A DNA stretch of 64,000 bases from Streptomyces sp. NRRL B-24484 (GTDB lineage Bacteria > Actinomycetota > Actinomycetes > Streptomycetales > Streptomycetaceae). The translations under genes and the position numbers were made by a program. The stretch spans positions 6,942 to 70,941 of the forward strand of contig NZ_JOAI01000043.1 in the NCBI RefSeq assembly GCF_000717715.1, read 5' to 3'. Below the pieces are notes generated by a model. The model searched no databases, had not been told where the DNA came from, and saw only the letters and a program-made list of their open reading frames with translations. Position 1 is the stretch's first letter; each line of letters starts with the position of its first letter. Positions 40,933-49,789 of this stretch are shown here, piece by piece.

Positions 40933-41018
40933 GATCGACCTCCCTTCCTCCCCTTCCGGACTACGCCCCCTGCGAGGGGCTGTCAAGGCAGCGGCCGACC
41001 GGGCCGGAGGCCGCGAAA

Positions 41019-41049
41019 CGCCCCGCCACCGGGAGCCGGTGACGGGGCG
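41019..41049 (-). terminator. Hairpin after the aldehyde dehydrogenase gene
   Basis: CGCCCCG (41019-41025) pairs with CGGGGCG (41043-41049) and CACCGG (41027-41032) with CCGGTG (41036-41041), with one internal mismatch. It lies 32 bases past the stop. Confidence 0.72.
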
Positions 41050-41081
41050 TCGGGTCGGTCGGGCGGCGGCCGCCCCGACCG

Positions 41082-42524
41082 TCAGAGGTCCAGGCCGGTG
41101 AGCACCAGGACGCGCTCGTAGGTGAAGTCCTCCATCGCGTACTTGACGCCCTCGCGGCCGACGCCGGAGTCCTTCACGCCGCCGTACGGCATCTGGTCGG
41201 CGCGGTAGGACGGCGCGTCGCCGATGATCACGCCGCCGACCTGCAGCTCGCGCTGGGCGCGGAAGGCGGCCTGCACGTCGTGGGTGAACACGCCGGCCTG
41301 CAGGCCGAAGGCGGAGTCGTTGACGGCGGCGAAGGCCTCGTCGGTGGAGTCCACCTTGTGCAGCGAGAGCACCGGGCCGAAGACCTCGGCGGTGGCCAGG
41401 ATCGCGTCGCCGGAGAGGTCCGCGACCACGGTCGGGGCGTACGAGGCGCCCTCGCGGACGCCGCCGGTGAGCACCTTGGCGCCCTTGGCGACCGCGTCGT
41501 CCACCCAGGACTCGACGCGCTTGGCGGCGTTCTCGTCGACCAGCGGGCCGACGTCCACGGCGTCGTCCGCCGGGTCACCGGTGACCTGGGCCTGCACCTT
41601 GGCGACGATCCGCTCCACCAGCGCGTCGTACACGGTGGCGTCGGCGATCACGCGCTGCACCGAGATGCAGGACTGGCCGGCCTGGTAGTTGGAGAACATC
41701 GCGATCCGGGTGGCCGCCCAGTCGAGGTCGGCCTCGGAGTTCCAGTCGGCGAGGACGACGGCGGCGGCGTTGCCGCCGAGCTCCAGGGTGACGTGCTTGC
41801 GCGGCACCGAGTCCATGATCTGGTAGCCGACCTTGTCCGAACCGGTGAAGGAGATCACCGGGAGGCGGTCGTCCTGCACCAGGGCCGGCATCTTCTCGTT
41901 CGGCACCGGCAGGACGCTCCAGGAGCCGGCCGGCAGGTCGGTCTCGGCGAGGATCTCGCCGAGCACCAGCGCCGAGATCGGGGTCGCCGGGGCGGGCTTG
42001 AGGATGATCGGGGCGCCGACCGCGATCGCCGGGGCGACCTTGTGCGCCACCAGGTTCAGCGGGAAGTTGAACGGGGCGATGCCCAGCACCACGCCCTTGG
42101 GGAAGCGGCGCACCACAGCGAAGCGGCCCGTGCCGCCCGGGTCGGTGTCCAGGCGCATCGTCTCGCCGTTGGTCCGGCGGGCCTCCTCGGCGGCCCAGCG
42201 GAACACCGAGACGGCACGGCCGACCTCGCCGCGCGCCCACTTGATCGGCTTGCCGTTCTCGGCGGTGATCAGGCGGGCGATCTCCTCGGTGCGCTCGGCC
42301 AGCCGCTTGGACACGTGGTCCAGGGCGGCGGCGCGGACGTGCGCGGGGGTCGCGGCGAAGACCGGCGCGGCGGCGACGGCGGCGGCGACCGCCTCCTCGA
42401 TCTGGGCGTCGGTCGGCACGCTGACCTTGCCGACCAGGCTGCCGTCGAACGAGTGGCGGACCTCGAAGTCCGACTCGCCGCTCGCCCGGCGGCCGGCCAG
42501 CCAGAACTCATGGGTGGTGGTCAC
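41082..42524 (-). CDS. gabD: Aldehyde dehydrogenase, probable succinate-semialdehyde dehydrogenase
   Basis: NAD(P)-dependent oxidation of an aldehyde. The 480-aa product has P-F-N-F-P-L-N (cofactor region), the catalytic Glu in L-E-L-G-G-N and the catalytic Cys in G-Q-S-C-I. GTG 42524 begins V-T-T-T-H-E-F-W; a longer form from ATG 42566 is possible. Assignment as the succinate-semialdehyde enzyme of GABA breakdown comes from its neighbours: a PucR regulator and gabT. Other aldehyde substrates are not excluded. Confidence 0.85.
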   Translation of the reverse strand: MTTTHEFWLAGRRASGESDFEVRHSFDGSLVGKVSVPTDAQIEEAVAAAVAAAPVFAATPAHVRAAALDHVSKRLAERTEEIARLITAENGKPIKWARGEVGRAVSVFRWAAEEARRTNGETMRLDTDPGGTGRFAVVRRFPKGVVLGIAPFNFPLNLVAHKVAPAIAVGAPIILKPAPATPISALVLGEILAETDLPAGSWSVLPVPNEKMPALVQDDRLPVISFTGSDKVGYQIMDSVPRKHVTLELGGNAAAVVLADWNSEADLDWAATRIAMFSNYQAGQSCISVQRVIADATVYDALVERIVAKVQAQVTGDPADDAVDVGPLVDENAAKRVESWVDDAVAKGAKVLTGGVREGASYAPTVVADLSGDAILATAEVFGPVLSLHKVDSTDEAFAAVNDSAFGLQAGVFTHDVQAAFRAQRELQVGGVIIGDAPSYRADQMPYGGVKDSGVGREGVKYAMEDFTYERVLVLTGLDL

Positions 42525-42660
42525 GGTCGTACCGGCCCTTCCCTCGATTGGTGGATACCAGCCCACGGTAGGGCGGCCGGATCACCAACCGGACTGGACA
42601 CCGCGGAGTGGATCCCGGAGGCCGCCGTACACAGTGGCGCATTGCGGCCCCGCCGGGGAC

Positions 42661-42694
42661 CCGCCCGCGCGGATCACCCGCCCGCGCGGATCAC
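42661..42694. repeat. 17-bp perfect tandem duplication
   Basis: CCGCCCGCGCGGATCAC occurs twice back to back (42661-42677, 42678-42694), in the space between the PucR gene stop and the aldehyde dehydrogenase. Confidence 0.85.
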
Positions 42695-42704
42695 CCCGGC
42701 CCGG

Positions 42705-44270
42705 TCACTCCTCGCCGGCGCGCAGGGCGAGCCACAGCTCCATCCGGACGTCGGTGTCGTCCAGCGAGCGGCCCAGCAGTTCCTCGACGCGGCGCATCCG
42801 GTAGCGCAGGGTGTGCCGGTGCACGCCCAGGTCGGCGGCGGCCGCGTCCCACTGGCCGTGCCGCGACAGCCAGGCCCGAAGGCTCGCCACCAGGTCGCCG
42901 CGGGCCGTCCGGTCGTGCTCGCGCAGCGGCCGCAGCAGGCCCTCGGCGAAGGCCGTCACCGCCTCCTCGCCGAGCAGCGGCAGCAGCGAACCCGCGCCGA
43001 CCTCCTCGTGGTCCACCGAGCGGCGGCCGCCGCGCAGCGCCACCGCCAGCGCCCGCTCGGCCTGCGCGTACGCCGTGCCGGCGTCGTCCAGCGAGGTCGG
43101 CCCGGAGACGCCGAGCGCCAGGCCCTCGTGCTCCTCGACCGCGCCCAGGCAGGCCCGGTGGGCGGCACCGTTGTCCTGTGCCAGCACCAGCAGCCGGGGC
43201 CCGTGCGGGCCGTCCTCGCGGGAGACGAGCAGCCGCTCGCCGACCCGACCGCCGGCCTGCTCCGCCCGGTCGCCGAGCTCGCTCAGCGCCTCCGCGGCCT
43301 CCGGGCCGTTGCCCGCACCGGCCACCATCACCCGGGCGTCGCCCTCCGGCAGACCGCCGAAGAGGCCCGCCGACACCTGCCGCGCGGTCGCGACCTCGCC
43401 CGACAGCACCATGTGCAGCAGGGCTGCGCCCATCCGCTCCTCGGCCTGCCGCAGCTCCCGGGAGCGCTCCAGGGTCAGCGTCAGCAGCGCCACCGCGGCG
43501 TTCAGCACGTACCGCTCGGTCGGCGTGATCCGGTCCTCGGTGCCCACCGCCAGGAAGCCGCGCGGGCGGCGGTCCGCCCCGAGCGACTGGACGACCACGA
43601 AGTCCTCGTCCGCGGTGTCGATTCCCGGAGAGCGGCCCTGCAACGCCGCGCTCGACGGAGCCGGGCGGCGGCGCAGCCGGTCCACCTCGGCCGCCAGCCG
43701 GCCGGCCCGGCGGGCCGCCCAGTCCGGTGCCACCGCGGACAGTGCGCCCGACCCGTCGTACAGCGCCGCCCAGCCGCCGAGCCGGGCCGCGAGCCGGCGG
43801 ACCACCGCCGTCGTGCCGTCCTTGCCGAGCGCGGCCCGGGTCAGCTCCTCCTGCGCCTCGAAGCTGGTGGTCACCGCCTCGTACTGCTCGGCCGCCAGTG
43901 CCGCCGAGACCGCCTTGCTGATCGCGATGAACGGTGTCGCCTCGGGCACCCGCAGCAGCGGGAGGCCGCGCTGGGCCGCCGCCTCCACCAGGGCCTGCGG
44001 CACCTCGGTGTGCGAGAGGCCGACGCCCAGGCCCAGCCCGACCACCCCCGCGTCGGCCAGCCGGTGCACGTAGGCCTGCAGCCGGGACGCGGTCTTGCCG
44101 AGCTTGATTCCGGTGGTGAGCAGCAGCTCACCGCCCTCCAGGAAGGGCGTCGGGTCGTCGAGCTCGCTGGTGTGCACCCAGCGGACCTGGCGCTCCAAGT
44201 GGTCCGCCCCCGCCAGCACGGTCAGATGGAGCGCGGTGTTGCGGGCGACGGAGGCGAGTGTGGGGGGCAT
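42705..44270 (-). CDS. PucR family transcriptional regulator
   Basis: A 521-aa regulator with an N-terminal PucR domain (residues about 1-130), a central GGDEF-like domain and a C-terminal helix-turn-helix (H-R-H-T-L-R-Y-R-M-R-R-V-E-E-L-L-G). PucR-type proteins control purine or GABA catabolism in streptomycetes and bacilli. It lies directly upstream of the aldehyde dehydrogenase on the same strand and near gabT, so control of GABA use is the likely role. ATG 44270 has GAAGGTG upstream. Confidence 0.9.
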   Translation of the reverse strand: MPPTLASVARNTALHLTVLAGADHLERQVRWVHTSELDDPTPFLEGGELLLTTGIKLGKTASRLQAYVHRLADAGVVGLGLGVGLSHTEVPQALVEAAAQRGLPLLRVPEATPFIAISKAVSAALAAEQYEAVTTSFEAQEELTRAALGKDGTTAVVRRLAARLGGWAALYDGSGALSAVAPDWAARRAGRLAAEVDRLRRRPAPSSAALQGRSPGIDTADEDFVVVQSLGADRRPRGFLAVGTEDRITPTERYVLNAAVALLTLTLERSRELRQAEERMGAALLHMVLSGEVATARQVSAGLFGGLPEGDARVMVAGAGNGPEAAEALSELGDRAEQAGGRVGERLLVSREDGPHGPRLLVLAQDNGAAHRACLGAVEEHEGLALGVSGPTSLDDAGTAYAQAERALAVALRGGRRSVDHEEVGAGSLLPLLGEEAVTAFAEGLLRPLREHDRTARGDLVASLRAWLSRHGQWDAAAADLGVHRHTLRYRMRRVEELLGRSLDDTDVRMELWLALRAGEE

Positions 44271-44419
44271 GGCACCTTCGCTGGTACGACACGGTCGCTC
44301 CGTTGCGACCGCGCAGGTGAGGGGTTCGGGGGGCTGACTCCATTATGTACGCCCCGGACAAGCGGCCGAACGGAATCCTCCGCCGCGGAGTCAGTGCCCC
44401 GACCCGCGCGACCTGCGGG

Positions 44420-44450
44420 GACCGCCGGGGACGGGCCTCCCCGGGCGGTC
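44420..44450 (-). terminator. Hairpin after the membrane ATPase gene
   Basis: GACCGCC-GGGGA (44420-44431) pairs with TCCCC-GGGCGGTC (44438-44450) with one bulged C. It starts 32 bases after the stop. Confidence 0.6.
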
Positions 44451-44455
44451 GGCGG

Positions 44456-44500
44456 CCGTCAGTCGTACAGGTCCACCGCCGTCAGTCGCGCAGGTCCACC
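44456..44500. repeat. Tandem duplication of the ATPase gene 3' end
   Basis: A 22-base unit at 44456-44477 and 44479-44500 matches at 20 of 22 positions. The right copy contains the real stop (44482-44484) and the last codons, and the left copy repeats them downstream of the stop. Confidence 0.8.
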
Positions 44501-46521
44501 AGCAGCGGCGGGACCTGGTCGCCGTCCACCGTCGTCAGTGACACCACGGCGTGCCCGCTCGGCAGGGCGTGCGCCAGGTCGGACGGCGACCAGCGGTGCC
44601 GCTCGACGTCCCGGGTGGTCACCGACTCGGTCTGCGCGGCCGTCCCGGAGAGCGCCTTGCGGCCCGCCCGGGCGGCCTTGCGGACCAGCCCGCCGGAGGT
44701 GTCCGGGGTGTGCGTCACCGCGGTCTCGGTGACCAGGTGGGTGCCCCAGGCCTCGGAGAACAGCCGGCCGTCCCACGGGGCGATCCCCGGGAAGGCCATC
44801 CGGCAGCCGACCGCGCCGAACAGCGGCGCGCGCAGCGGCTCCGGCAGGTCCACCAGGGTGCGCAGCAGCAGCACCGCACCGGCGTTCGCCGTCCGCATCC
44901 GCTGCAGGCCGCGAACGATCTGCGCGTCCACCGCCGCGGAGGCGTCGTCCACCACCAGGCCGGCGAACAGCGAGCGCTCGGTGCGCGCCGAAGCGGCCTG
45001 CACGAACTGGGCGACGACCAGCCGCGACAGCATCCGGGCGACCTCGGGGTGGCTGCGCTCGGGCAGCTTCACCCGGACCCGCAGCGGGTGCTCCAGCGCC
45101 CGCATCGCGAACGGCGGCAGCGCGTCCGGGCCGCCCGCGAAGCTGCGCGTGAACACCGGGCGGTCGAGCAGCGCCAGCCGGTCGGCGAGCAGCGTCCCCG
45201 GGTCGTCGACCCGGCCGTGCCGGCTCTCCCGGTGCTGCAGGTCGGCCTCGTGCACCGCCAGCAGGCCGGCCGCCTGCAGGGCCTTGCGCAGCACCGCCCA
45301 GGCGTCCCCGTCGCCGCCGAGCAGCGCCCGCAGCTCGCGCACGCCCGGGTAGCGTCCGTGCGCCGCGTGGTACGGGCCGACCACCTGCTGCAGCGCGGTG
45401 CGCGCGGTCTCGGCGCGCGCCGCCAGTTCGTCCGGCAGCAGCGCGTCGGCCAGCCGGGCCGCGGCCTCGTCCGGGTCGGCGGCGGCGCCGTACAGGTCCA
45501 GGCCGTACGGGGAGTCCGGGTCGCCCGGCGCGATCACCACGTCGTACCAGGCGTCCGGGCCGAGGTCGGACTCGGCAGCGCCGATCACCACCGCGCAGGC
45601 GGTGCCGGCGAGCGCCTGAAGGCAGAGCGCCTCGGCGACCGGGCGGGCCAGCCGGGCGGTCTTGCCGGTGCCGGCCGGGCCGACCGCGAGCAGGGAGGTG
45701 CCGAGCAGCTGCGGGTCCAGGGCGAAGCCGGCGCTGCGGTGGGCGAGCGGGTTCTTCACCACGTTCTGCGCGGTGCCGAGGCGGACCTGACGGGCCAGCA
45801 GGTCGTGCCGGCCGCTGCGGCCGGGCAGGTCGCGGGCCTCGGAGGGGTGGGCGCAGGCGGCGGCACCGCGGACCTCGACCTGCTCCGCGAAGGCCGGCAG
45901 CAGATCCGGGTCGGCCAGGACGGTCTCCCAGGCGTGGCGGATCCGCGCGTAGTCGACGTCACCGACCGGCTCGCCGTCCAGCCGCCGCGCCGCCGCCGGA
46001 GCGGCGACCCGCACCCCGGCCCAGGGGTCGGTGGTGAGGGGGGCTTCGGCGTCCGGCGCGGGCTCCTCGTGCGTCACCGTTCTGGACAGCACCGGTGCGA
46101 CCCAGCGCCGCCACACCTCGGTCCAGCGGCCCATCGATCCGAAGACCATGAACACCCCGATGAGCACGGCAACGTTCACGGCCAGGGCGATGAGGAAGGA
46201 GACGACGAACGAGCTGGGGATGGTGAGTCCGACCGCCGTGAGCAGGCTCTGGATCAGCGGCACGCCCTGGAGGTACACCACGGTGCCGACCGCGAGGTTC
46301 AGGGCGGCGCGCAGGAGGAGGGGGCGGGCGGGGACGGCGGCCTGTTCGGCGCGGGTCCCGTCGTGGGGGCGGTGGCCGAGGCGGAAGACGCCGGGCGGGG
46401 CCGCCGGGCGGGGTTCGGTCGCCCAGGCGGCGAGGTCGAAGGGGAGGGTCCGCTGCGGGGGGACGGCCGATGTCCGTTGCGCCTGCGGCGCCTGCCGCCC
46501 CCGACTGCCGTCCAGTCCCAT
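44482..46521 (-). CDS. Membrane-anchored P-loop ATPase, function unknown
   Basis: A 679-aa protein. Two transmembrane segments lie at about residues 68-92 and 102-127 after a 65-residue basic/Pro-rich start. A long linker leads to the P-loop G-P-A-G-T-G-K-T (281-288) and a Walker B-like L-V-V-D-D-A near 523. A late motif (S-H-P-E-V-A-R-M-L-S-R-L) and the overall layout recall TraG/VirD4 or FtsK-type ATPases with an N-terminal membrane anchor, but sequence signatures of those families are not clear. ATG 46521 with AGGGAG is preferred; ATG 46554 gives 11 more residues. It is divergent from gabT. Confidence 0.78.
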   Translation of the reverse strand: MGLDGSRGRQAPQAQRTSAVPPQRTLPFDLAAWATEPRPAAPPGVFRLGHRPHDGTRAEQAAVPARPLLLRAALNLAVGTVVYLQGVPLIQSLLTAVGLTIPSSFVVSFLIALAVNVAVLIGVFMVFGSMGRWTEVWRRWVAPVLSRTVTHEEPAPDAEAPLTTDPWAGVRVAAPAAARRLDGEPVGDVDYARIRHAWETVLADPDLLPAFAEQVEVRGAAACAHPSEARDLPGRSGRHDLLARQVRLGTAQNVVKNPLAHRSAGFALDPQLLGTSLLAVGPAGTGKTARLARPVAEALCLQALAGTACAVVIGAAESDLGPDAWYDVVIAPGDPDSPYGLDLYGAAADPDEAAARLADALLPDELAARAETARTALQQVVGPYHAAHGRYPGVRELRALLGGDGDAWAVLRKALQAAGLLAVHEADLQHRESRHGRVDDPGTLLADRLALLDRPVFTRSFAGGPDALPPFAMRALEHPLRVRVKLPERSHPEVARMLSRLVVAQFVQAASARTERSLFAGLVVDDASAAVDAQIVRGLQRMRTANAGAVLLLRTLVDLPEPLRAPLFGAVGCRMAFPGIAPWDGRLFSEAWGTHLVTETAVTHTPDTSGGLVRKAARAGRKALSGTAAQTESVTTRDVERHRWSPSDLAHALPSGHAVVSLTTVDGDQVPPLLVDLRD

Positions 46522-46749
46522 CCCGGCCCCACTCCCTGTCCCGCCGCCGGCCATGCCATACCCATGCCACCGGTCCGGCGACACGCCCGCGCTCAATGTA
46601 GTGGAGCAGGGGCGCGCGTTCGCTGAACCGGGCACGCTGGCCGCGCCGGACAATTCGGACGACGCAGTGCTACCGAGTGGCGCATGCCCGGGCCCCGGGC
46701 GCGGTCGTAGCCTTCGAGGACCGAGCACTGAGATATGGAGAAACCCGCC

Positions 46750-48090
46750 ATGAGCGCTGCAACCCCGCTCCCGCAGGAGCGCCGCCTGGTCACCGCGATC
46801 CCCGGCCCGAAGTCGCAGGAGCTGCAGGCCCGCAAGCTCGGTGCGGTGGCCGCGGGCGTCGGCACCACGCTGCCCGTGTACGTGGCCCGGGCCAACGGCG
46901 GCGTGCTGGAGGATGTGGACGGCAACAGCCTGATCGACTTCGGTTCCGGCATCGCCGTGACCAACGTCGGCAACAGCGCCGAGGCGGTCGTCGCCAAGGC
47001 GTCCGAGCAGCTCGCCGCGTTCACGCACACCTGTTTCATGGTGACCCCGTACGAGGGCTACGTGGCCGTGGCCGAACAGCTGAACGATCTGACCCCGGGC
47101 GACCACGAGAAGCGCACCGCGCTGTTCAACTCCGGCGCCGAGGCCGTCGAGAACGCGGTGAAGATCGCCCGCGCGTACACCAAGCGCACCGCCGTCGTGG
47201 TGTTCGACCACGGCTACCACGGCCGCACCAACCTGACCATGGGCCTGACGGCGAAGAACATGCCGTACAAGCAGGGCTTCGGTCCGTTCGCGCCGGAGAT
47301 CTACCGGGTGCCGGTGGCCTACCCGTACCGCTGGCTGACGGGCGCGGAGAACTGCGCCGCCGAGGCCGCCGCCCAGGCGATCGACATGATCAACAAGCAG
47401 ATCGGCGCCGAGAACGTCGCGGCGATCATCATCGAGCCGATCCAGGGCGAGGGCGGCTTCATCGAGCCGGCCAAGGGCTTCCTGCCGGCGATCGTGGAGT
47501 ACGCGAAGGCCAACGGCATCGTGTTCGTCGCGGACGAGATCCAGACCGGCTTCTGCCGCACCGGCCAGTGGTTCGCCTGCGAGGACGAGGGCGTCGTGCC
47601 GGACCTGATCACCACCGCCAAGGGCATCGCCGGCGGTCTGCCGCTGGCCGCCGTCACCGGTCGCGCCGAGATCATGGACGCCGCGCACGCGGGCGGCCTG
47701 GGCGGCACCTACGGCGGCAACCCGGTGGCCTGCGCCGCCGCGCTCGGCTCGATCCAGACCATGAAGGAGCTGGACCTCAACGCCAAGGCGCAGCACATCG
47801 GCGAGGTCATGCTGGGCCGCCTGCGGGCCATGCAGGAGAAGTTCGACGCGATCGGCGAGGTCCGCGGCCGCGGCGCGATGGTCGCCATCGAACTGGTGAA
47901 GCCGGGCGGCAAGGAGCCCAACCCGGAGGTCACCGCCGCCGTGGCGAAGGCCTGCCACGCCGAGGGCCTGGTGGTGCTGACCGCCGGCACCTACGGCAAC
48001 GTGCTGCGCTTCCTGCCGCCGCTGGTGATGCCGGAGCACCTGCTCACCGAGGGCCTGGACATCATCGAGGGCGCCTTCGCCCGCGTCTGA
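46750..48090 (+). CDS. gabT: 4-aminobutyrate--2-oxoglutarate transaminase
   Basis: PLP-dependent class III aminotransferase that converts GABA to succinate semialdehyde. The 446-aa product contains F-N-S-G-A-E-A-V-E-N (cofactor phosphate), E-P-I-Q-G-E-G-G, D-E-I-Q-T-G and the PLP-lysine motif T-T-A-K-G-I-A-G-G. ATG 46750 is chosen because GGAGAA lies seven bases upstream; ATG 46735 would add five residues. It is separated from the dehydrogenase and PucR genes by the ATPase gene. Confidence 0.94.
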   Translation: MSAATPLPQERRLVTAIPGPKSQELQARKLGAVAAGVGTTLPVYVARANGGVLEDVDGNSLIDFGSGIAVTNVGNSAEAVVAKASEQLAAFTHTCFMVTPYEGYVAVAEQLNDLTPGDHEKRTALFNSGAEAVENAVKIARAYTKRTAVVVFDHGYHGRTNLTMGLTAKNMPYKQGFGPFAPEIYRVPVAYPYRWLTGAENCAAEAAAQAIDMINKQIGAENVAAIIIEPIQGEGGFIEPAKGFLPAIVEYAKANGIVFVADEIQTGFCRTGQWFACEDEGVVPDLITTAKGIAGGLPLAAVTGRAEIMDAAHAGGLGGTYGGNPVACAAALGSIQTMKELDLNAKAQHIGEVMLGRLRAMQEKFDAIGEVRGRGAMVAIELVKPGGKEPNPEVTAAVAKACHAEGLVVLTAGTYGNVLRFLPPLVMPEHLLTEGLDIIEGAFARV

Positions 48091-48122
48091 CGAGTGCCCG
48101 GGGCGGTGGACAGCGCCCCGCA

Positions 48123-48157
48123 GGAGCGGCCCGGTCCGACCAGGACCGGGCCGCTCC
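48123..48157 (+). terminator. Perfect 15-bp hairpin after gabT
   Basis: GGAGCGGCCCGGTCC (48123-48137) pairs perfectly with GGACCGGGCCGCTCC (48143-48157) around GACCA, 32 bases after the gabT stop. Confidence 0.88.
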
Positions 48158-48340
48158 GTCGTGCGCGGGTGGTTGCTCCGTCGTGCGCAGCGGACCGTCC
48201 GGGGCCGTCCGGGCGCCGTTCGCCGCCGCGGGCGCGGGCGCGGTGGGGACGGGTGCCACCGCGTGGAGGTTGTACTGCCGCTGGTGAAGATGCTGTGCGA
48301 AACCACTTGCGCATCTCCGCTCGGCACCGCCTTTGACGTA

Positions 48341-48352
48341 CTGTCATGACAG
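48341..48352. promoter_or_regulatory. 12-bp palindrome abutting the PAP2 start codon
   Basis: CTGTCATGACAG is a perfect palindrome ending one base before ATG 48353, with no Shine-Dalgarno between. TTGACG at 48333 lies just upstream. It could be an operator or a translation-control hairpin. Confidence 0.45.
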
Positions 48353-49201
48353 ATGGACAGCGAGCCGCGACTATCAGCGACACCCTCTGCCGCCCCGGCA
48401 CTGGCGGCGGCGGAGCATCCAGACCGATCGACCGACCGCCGGGCCCACACCCCCCGGGCCGTGCGGAGCGGCGATCACCTCGGCCGCCCCGGAGCTCTCC
48501 CCCCTGCTCCGGGGCGGCTTTCGTTGCTTGTCGTGCCCATGGCACTCGCGGTGCCGCTGGTACTGATCTCCTGGCAGGTCGCCGTCGACGGGCCGCTGCT
48601 CGGGCTGGACACCGGAACGCGGCAGACCGTCCACGAGGTGCGCCGGGCGCTGCACAGCACGCTGGTCAACCACCTCGGCGCCGGCCTGTCCGACCTGGGT
48701 GGCGCGGTACCGGCCGTTCCGGCGCTGCTGGCCGTCGCGGCGCTGGCCGCCGTCCGCCGGCGCGAAGCGGCGCCGTCCCGCTGGTGGCTGCCGCTGCCGA
48801 TGGCCGCGGCCGCCGCGGTGCTGATCCCGCTGCTGGTGGTGCCCGCCAAGGCCTGGTTCGCCCGCCCGGGGCCGTACGGGCTGCCGCTCGCACCCGACCA
48901 GTGGGGCTGGTACCCCTCGGGGCACACCGCGACCTCGGCGATCGCCTACGGGACGGCCGCCCTGCTGCTCGGCGGGACGCTCCCCGGCGACGCCCGGATC
49001 GTGCTGTACGCCTGCACCGCGATGCTCTGCCTGGGGGTGGGGGCGGGCCTGGTGTGGAGCGACTACCACTGGCTGCTGGACGTGGTGGCGAGCTGGTGCC
49101 TGGCCGGTCTGGTGCTGTGGGCGGCGGCGCTGCTGGTGCGGCGCACGCTGCCCCGGGTGCCGGACGGCGGCGGGCGCCCGCCGCTCCGGGGATCCGGCTG
49201 A
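48353..49201 (+). CDS. PAP2 family membrane phosphatase
   Basis: A 282-aa integral membrane phosphatase, likely acting on lipid phosphates at the outer face. Six hydrophobic segments are interrupted by the PAP2 motifs K-A-W-F-A-R-P (C1), P-S-G-H-T (C2) and S-D-Y-H-W-L-L-D (C3), so active-site residues are present. The first 55 residues are low complexity. ATG 48353 is the first start, but no Shine-Dalgarno precedes it and the perfect palindrome touches it. A later ATG at 48539 would lose part of the N-terminus. Confidence 0.85.
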   Translation: MDSEPRLSATPSAAPALAAAEHPDRSTDRRAHTPRAVRSGDHLGRPGALPPAPGRLSLLVVPMALAVPLVLISWQVAVDGPLLGLDTGTRQTVHEVRRALHSTLVNHLGAGLSDLGGAVPAVPALLAVAALAAVRRREAAPSRWWLPLPMAAAAAVLIPLLVVPAKAWFARPGPYGLPLAPDQWGWYPSGHTATSAIAYGTAALLLGGTLPGDARIVLYACTAMLCLGVGAGLVWSDYHWLLDVVASWCLAGLVLWAAALLVRRTLPRVPDGGGRPPLRGSG

Positions 49202-49235
49202 CCGTCGCCGCTGCCCGGCGCGGGCCCGACGCGGT

Positions 49236-49577
49236 TCAGCCGGCGGCCGGGGGATCCTCCTGGTTGCGGTGGACGAGGCCGGGCTCGCCGTTGTCGCGGT
49301 GCCACTCGACGACCAGTTCGTCGCGGGCGCCGAACCGGACGAGGTGGCGGCCCACCACGTCCTCCAGGTCGGCGAGGTGGTCGGCGTCGCCGTCGACGAC
49401 CAGCAGCAGGCCGTCGGCCTCCGCGGTGAGTTCGGCGGTGCCGTAGGAGAAGGTGACGGTGCCGCGGCCGGCCTCCTCGGACCAGTCGGCGGCCACCCGG
49501 CGCCCGAGGTGGGCGGCGAGCTGCTTGCCGTAGCGGCCGGGCCGGTCGGTGGCGACGCGGGCTCGGGATCGGGACAC
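49236..49577 (-). CDS. DUF2218 domain protein
   Basis: A 113-aa small cytoplasmic protein of the DUF2218 family with the pattern Y-G-K-Q-L-A-A-H-L-G-R-R near residue 18 and V-V-E-W-H near the end. GTG 49577 has GGAGGTCCC upstream. It is convergent with the PAP2 gene (35 bases apart) and divergent from the MarR gene. Function is unknown. Confidence 0.85.
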   Translation of the reverse strand: MSRSRARVATDRPGRYGKQLAAHLGRRVAADWSEEAGRGTVTFSYGTAELTAEADGLLLVVDGDADHLADLEDVVGRHLVRFGARDELVVEWHRDNGEPGLVHRNQEDPPAAG

Positions 49578-49694
49578 GGGACCTCCGGGGTTCCGGGAAG
49601 GGTGGATGGAGGGCGTTCCGCACACGCGGACGCCCGAGGACGCGGGCCTGCAGGGCAGGCTCCGGACCGTCCACAACTACGGTAGACCGAATAG

Positions 49695-49707
49695 TGAGCT
49701 TGGCTCA
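49695..49707. promoter_or_regulatory. Candidate MarR operator
   Basis: TGAGC-TTG-GCTCA is a perfect 13-base inverted repeat in the 212 bases between the divergent DUF2218 and MarR genes, in an AT-richer stretch. MarR proteins often bind short inverted repeats in such positions. Confidence 0.45.
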
Positions 49708-49789
49708 ACGAATTTCCGGGGCGCCGCACCGATAGCCTGGCCCCGCCCGCCCCGGGCCGGGCCGGGGCACGCCGAGCCGGGAGCCCGCC

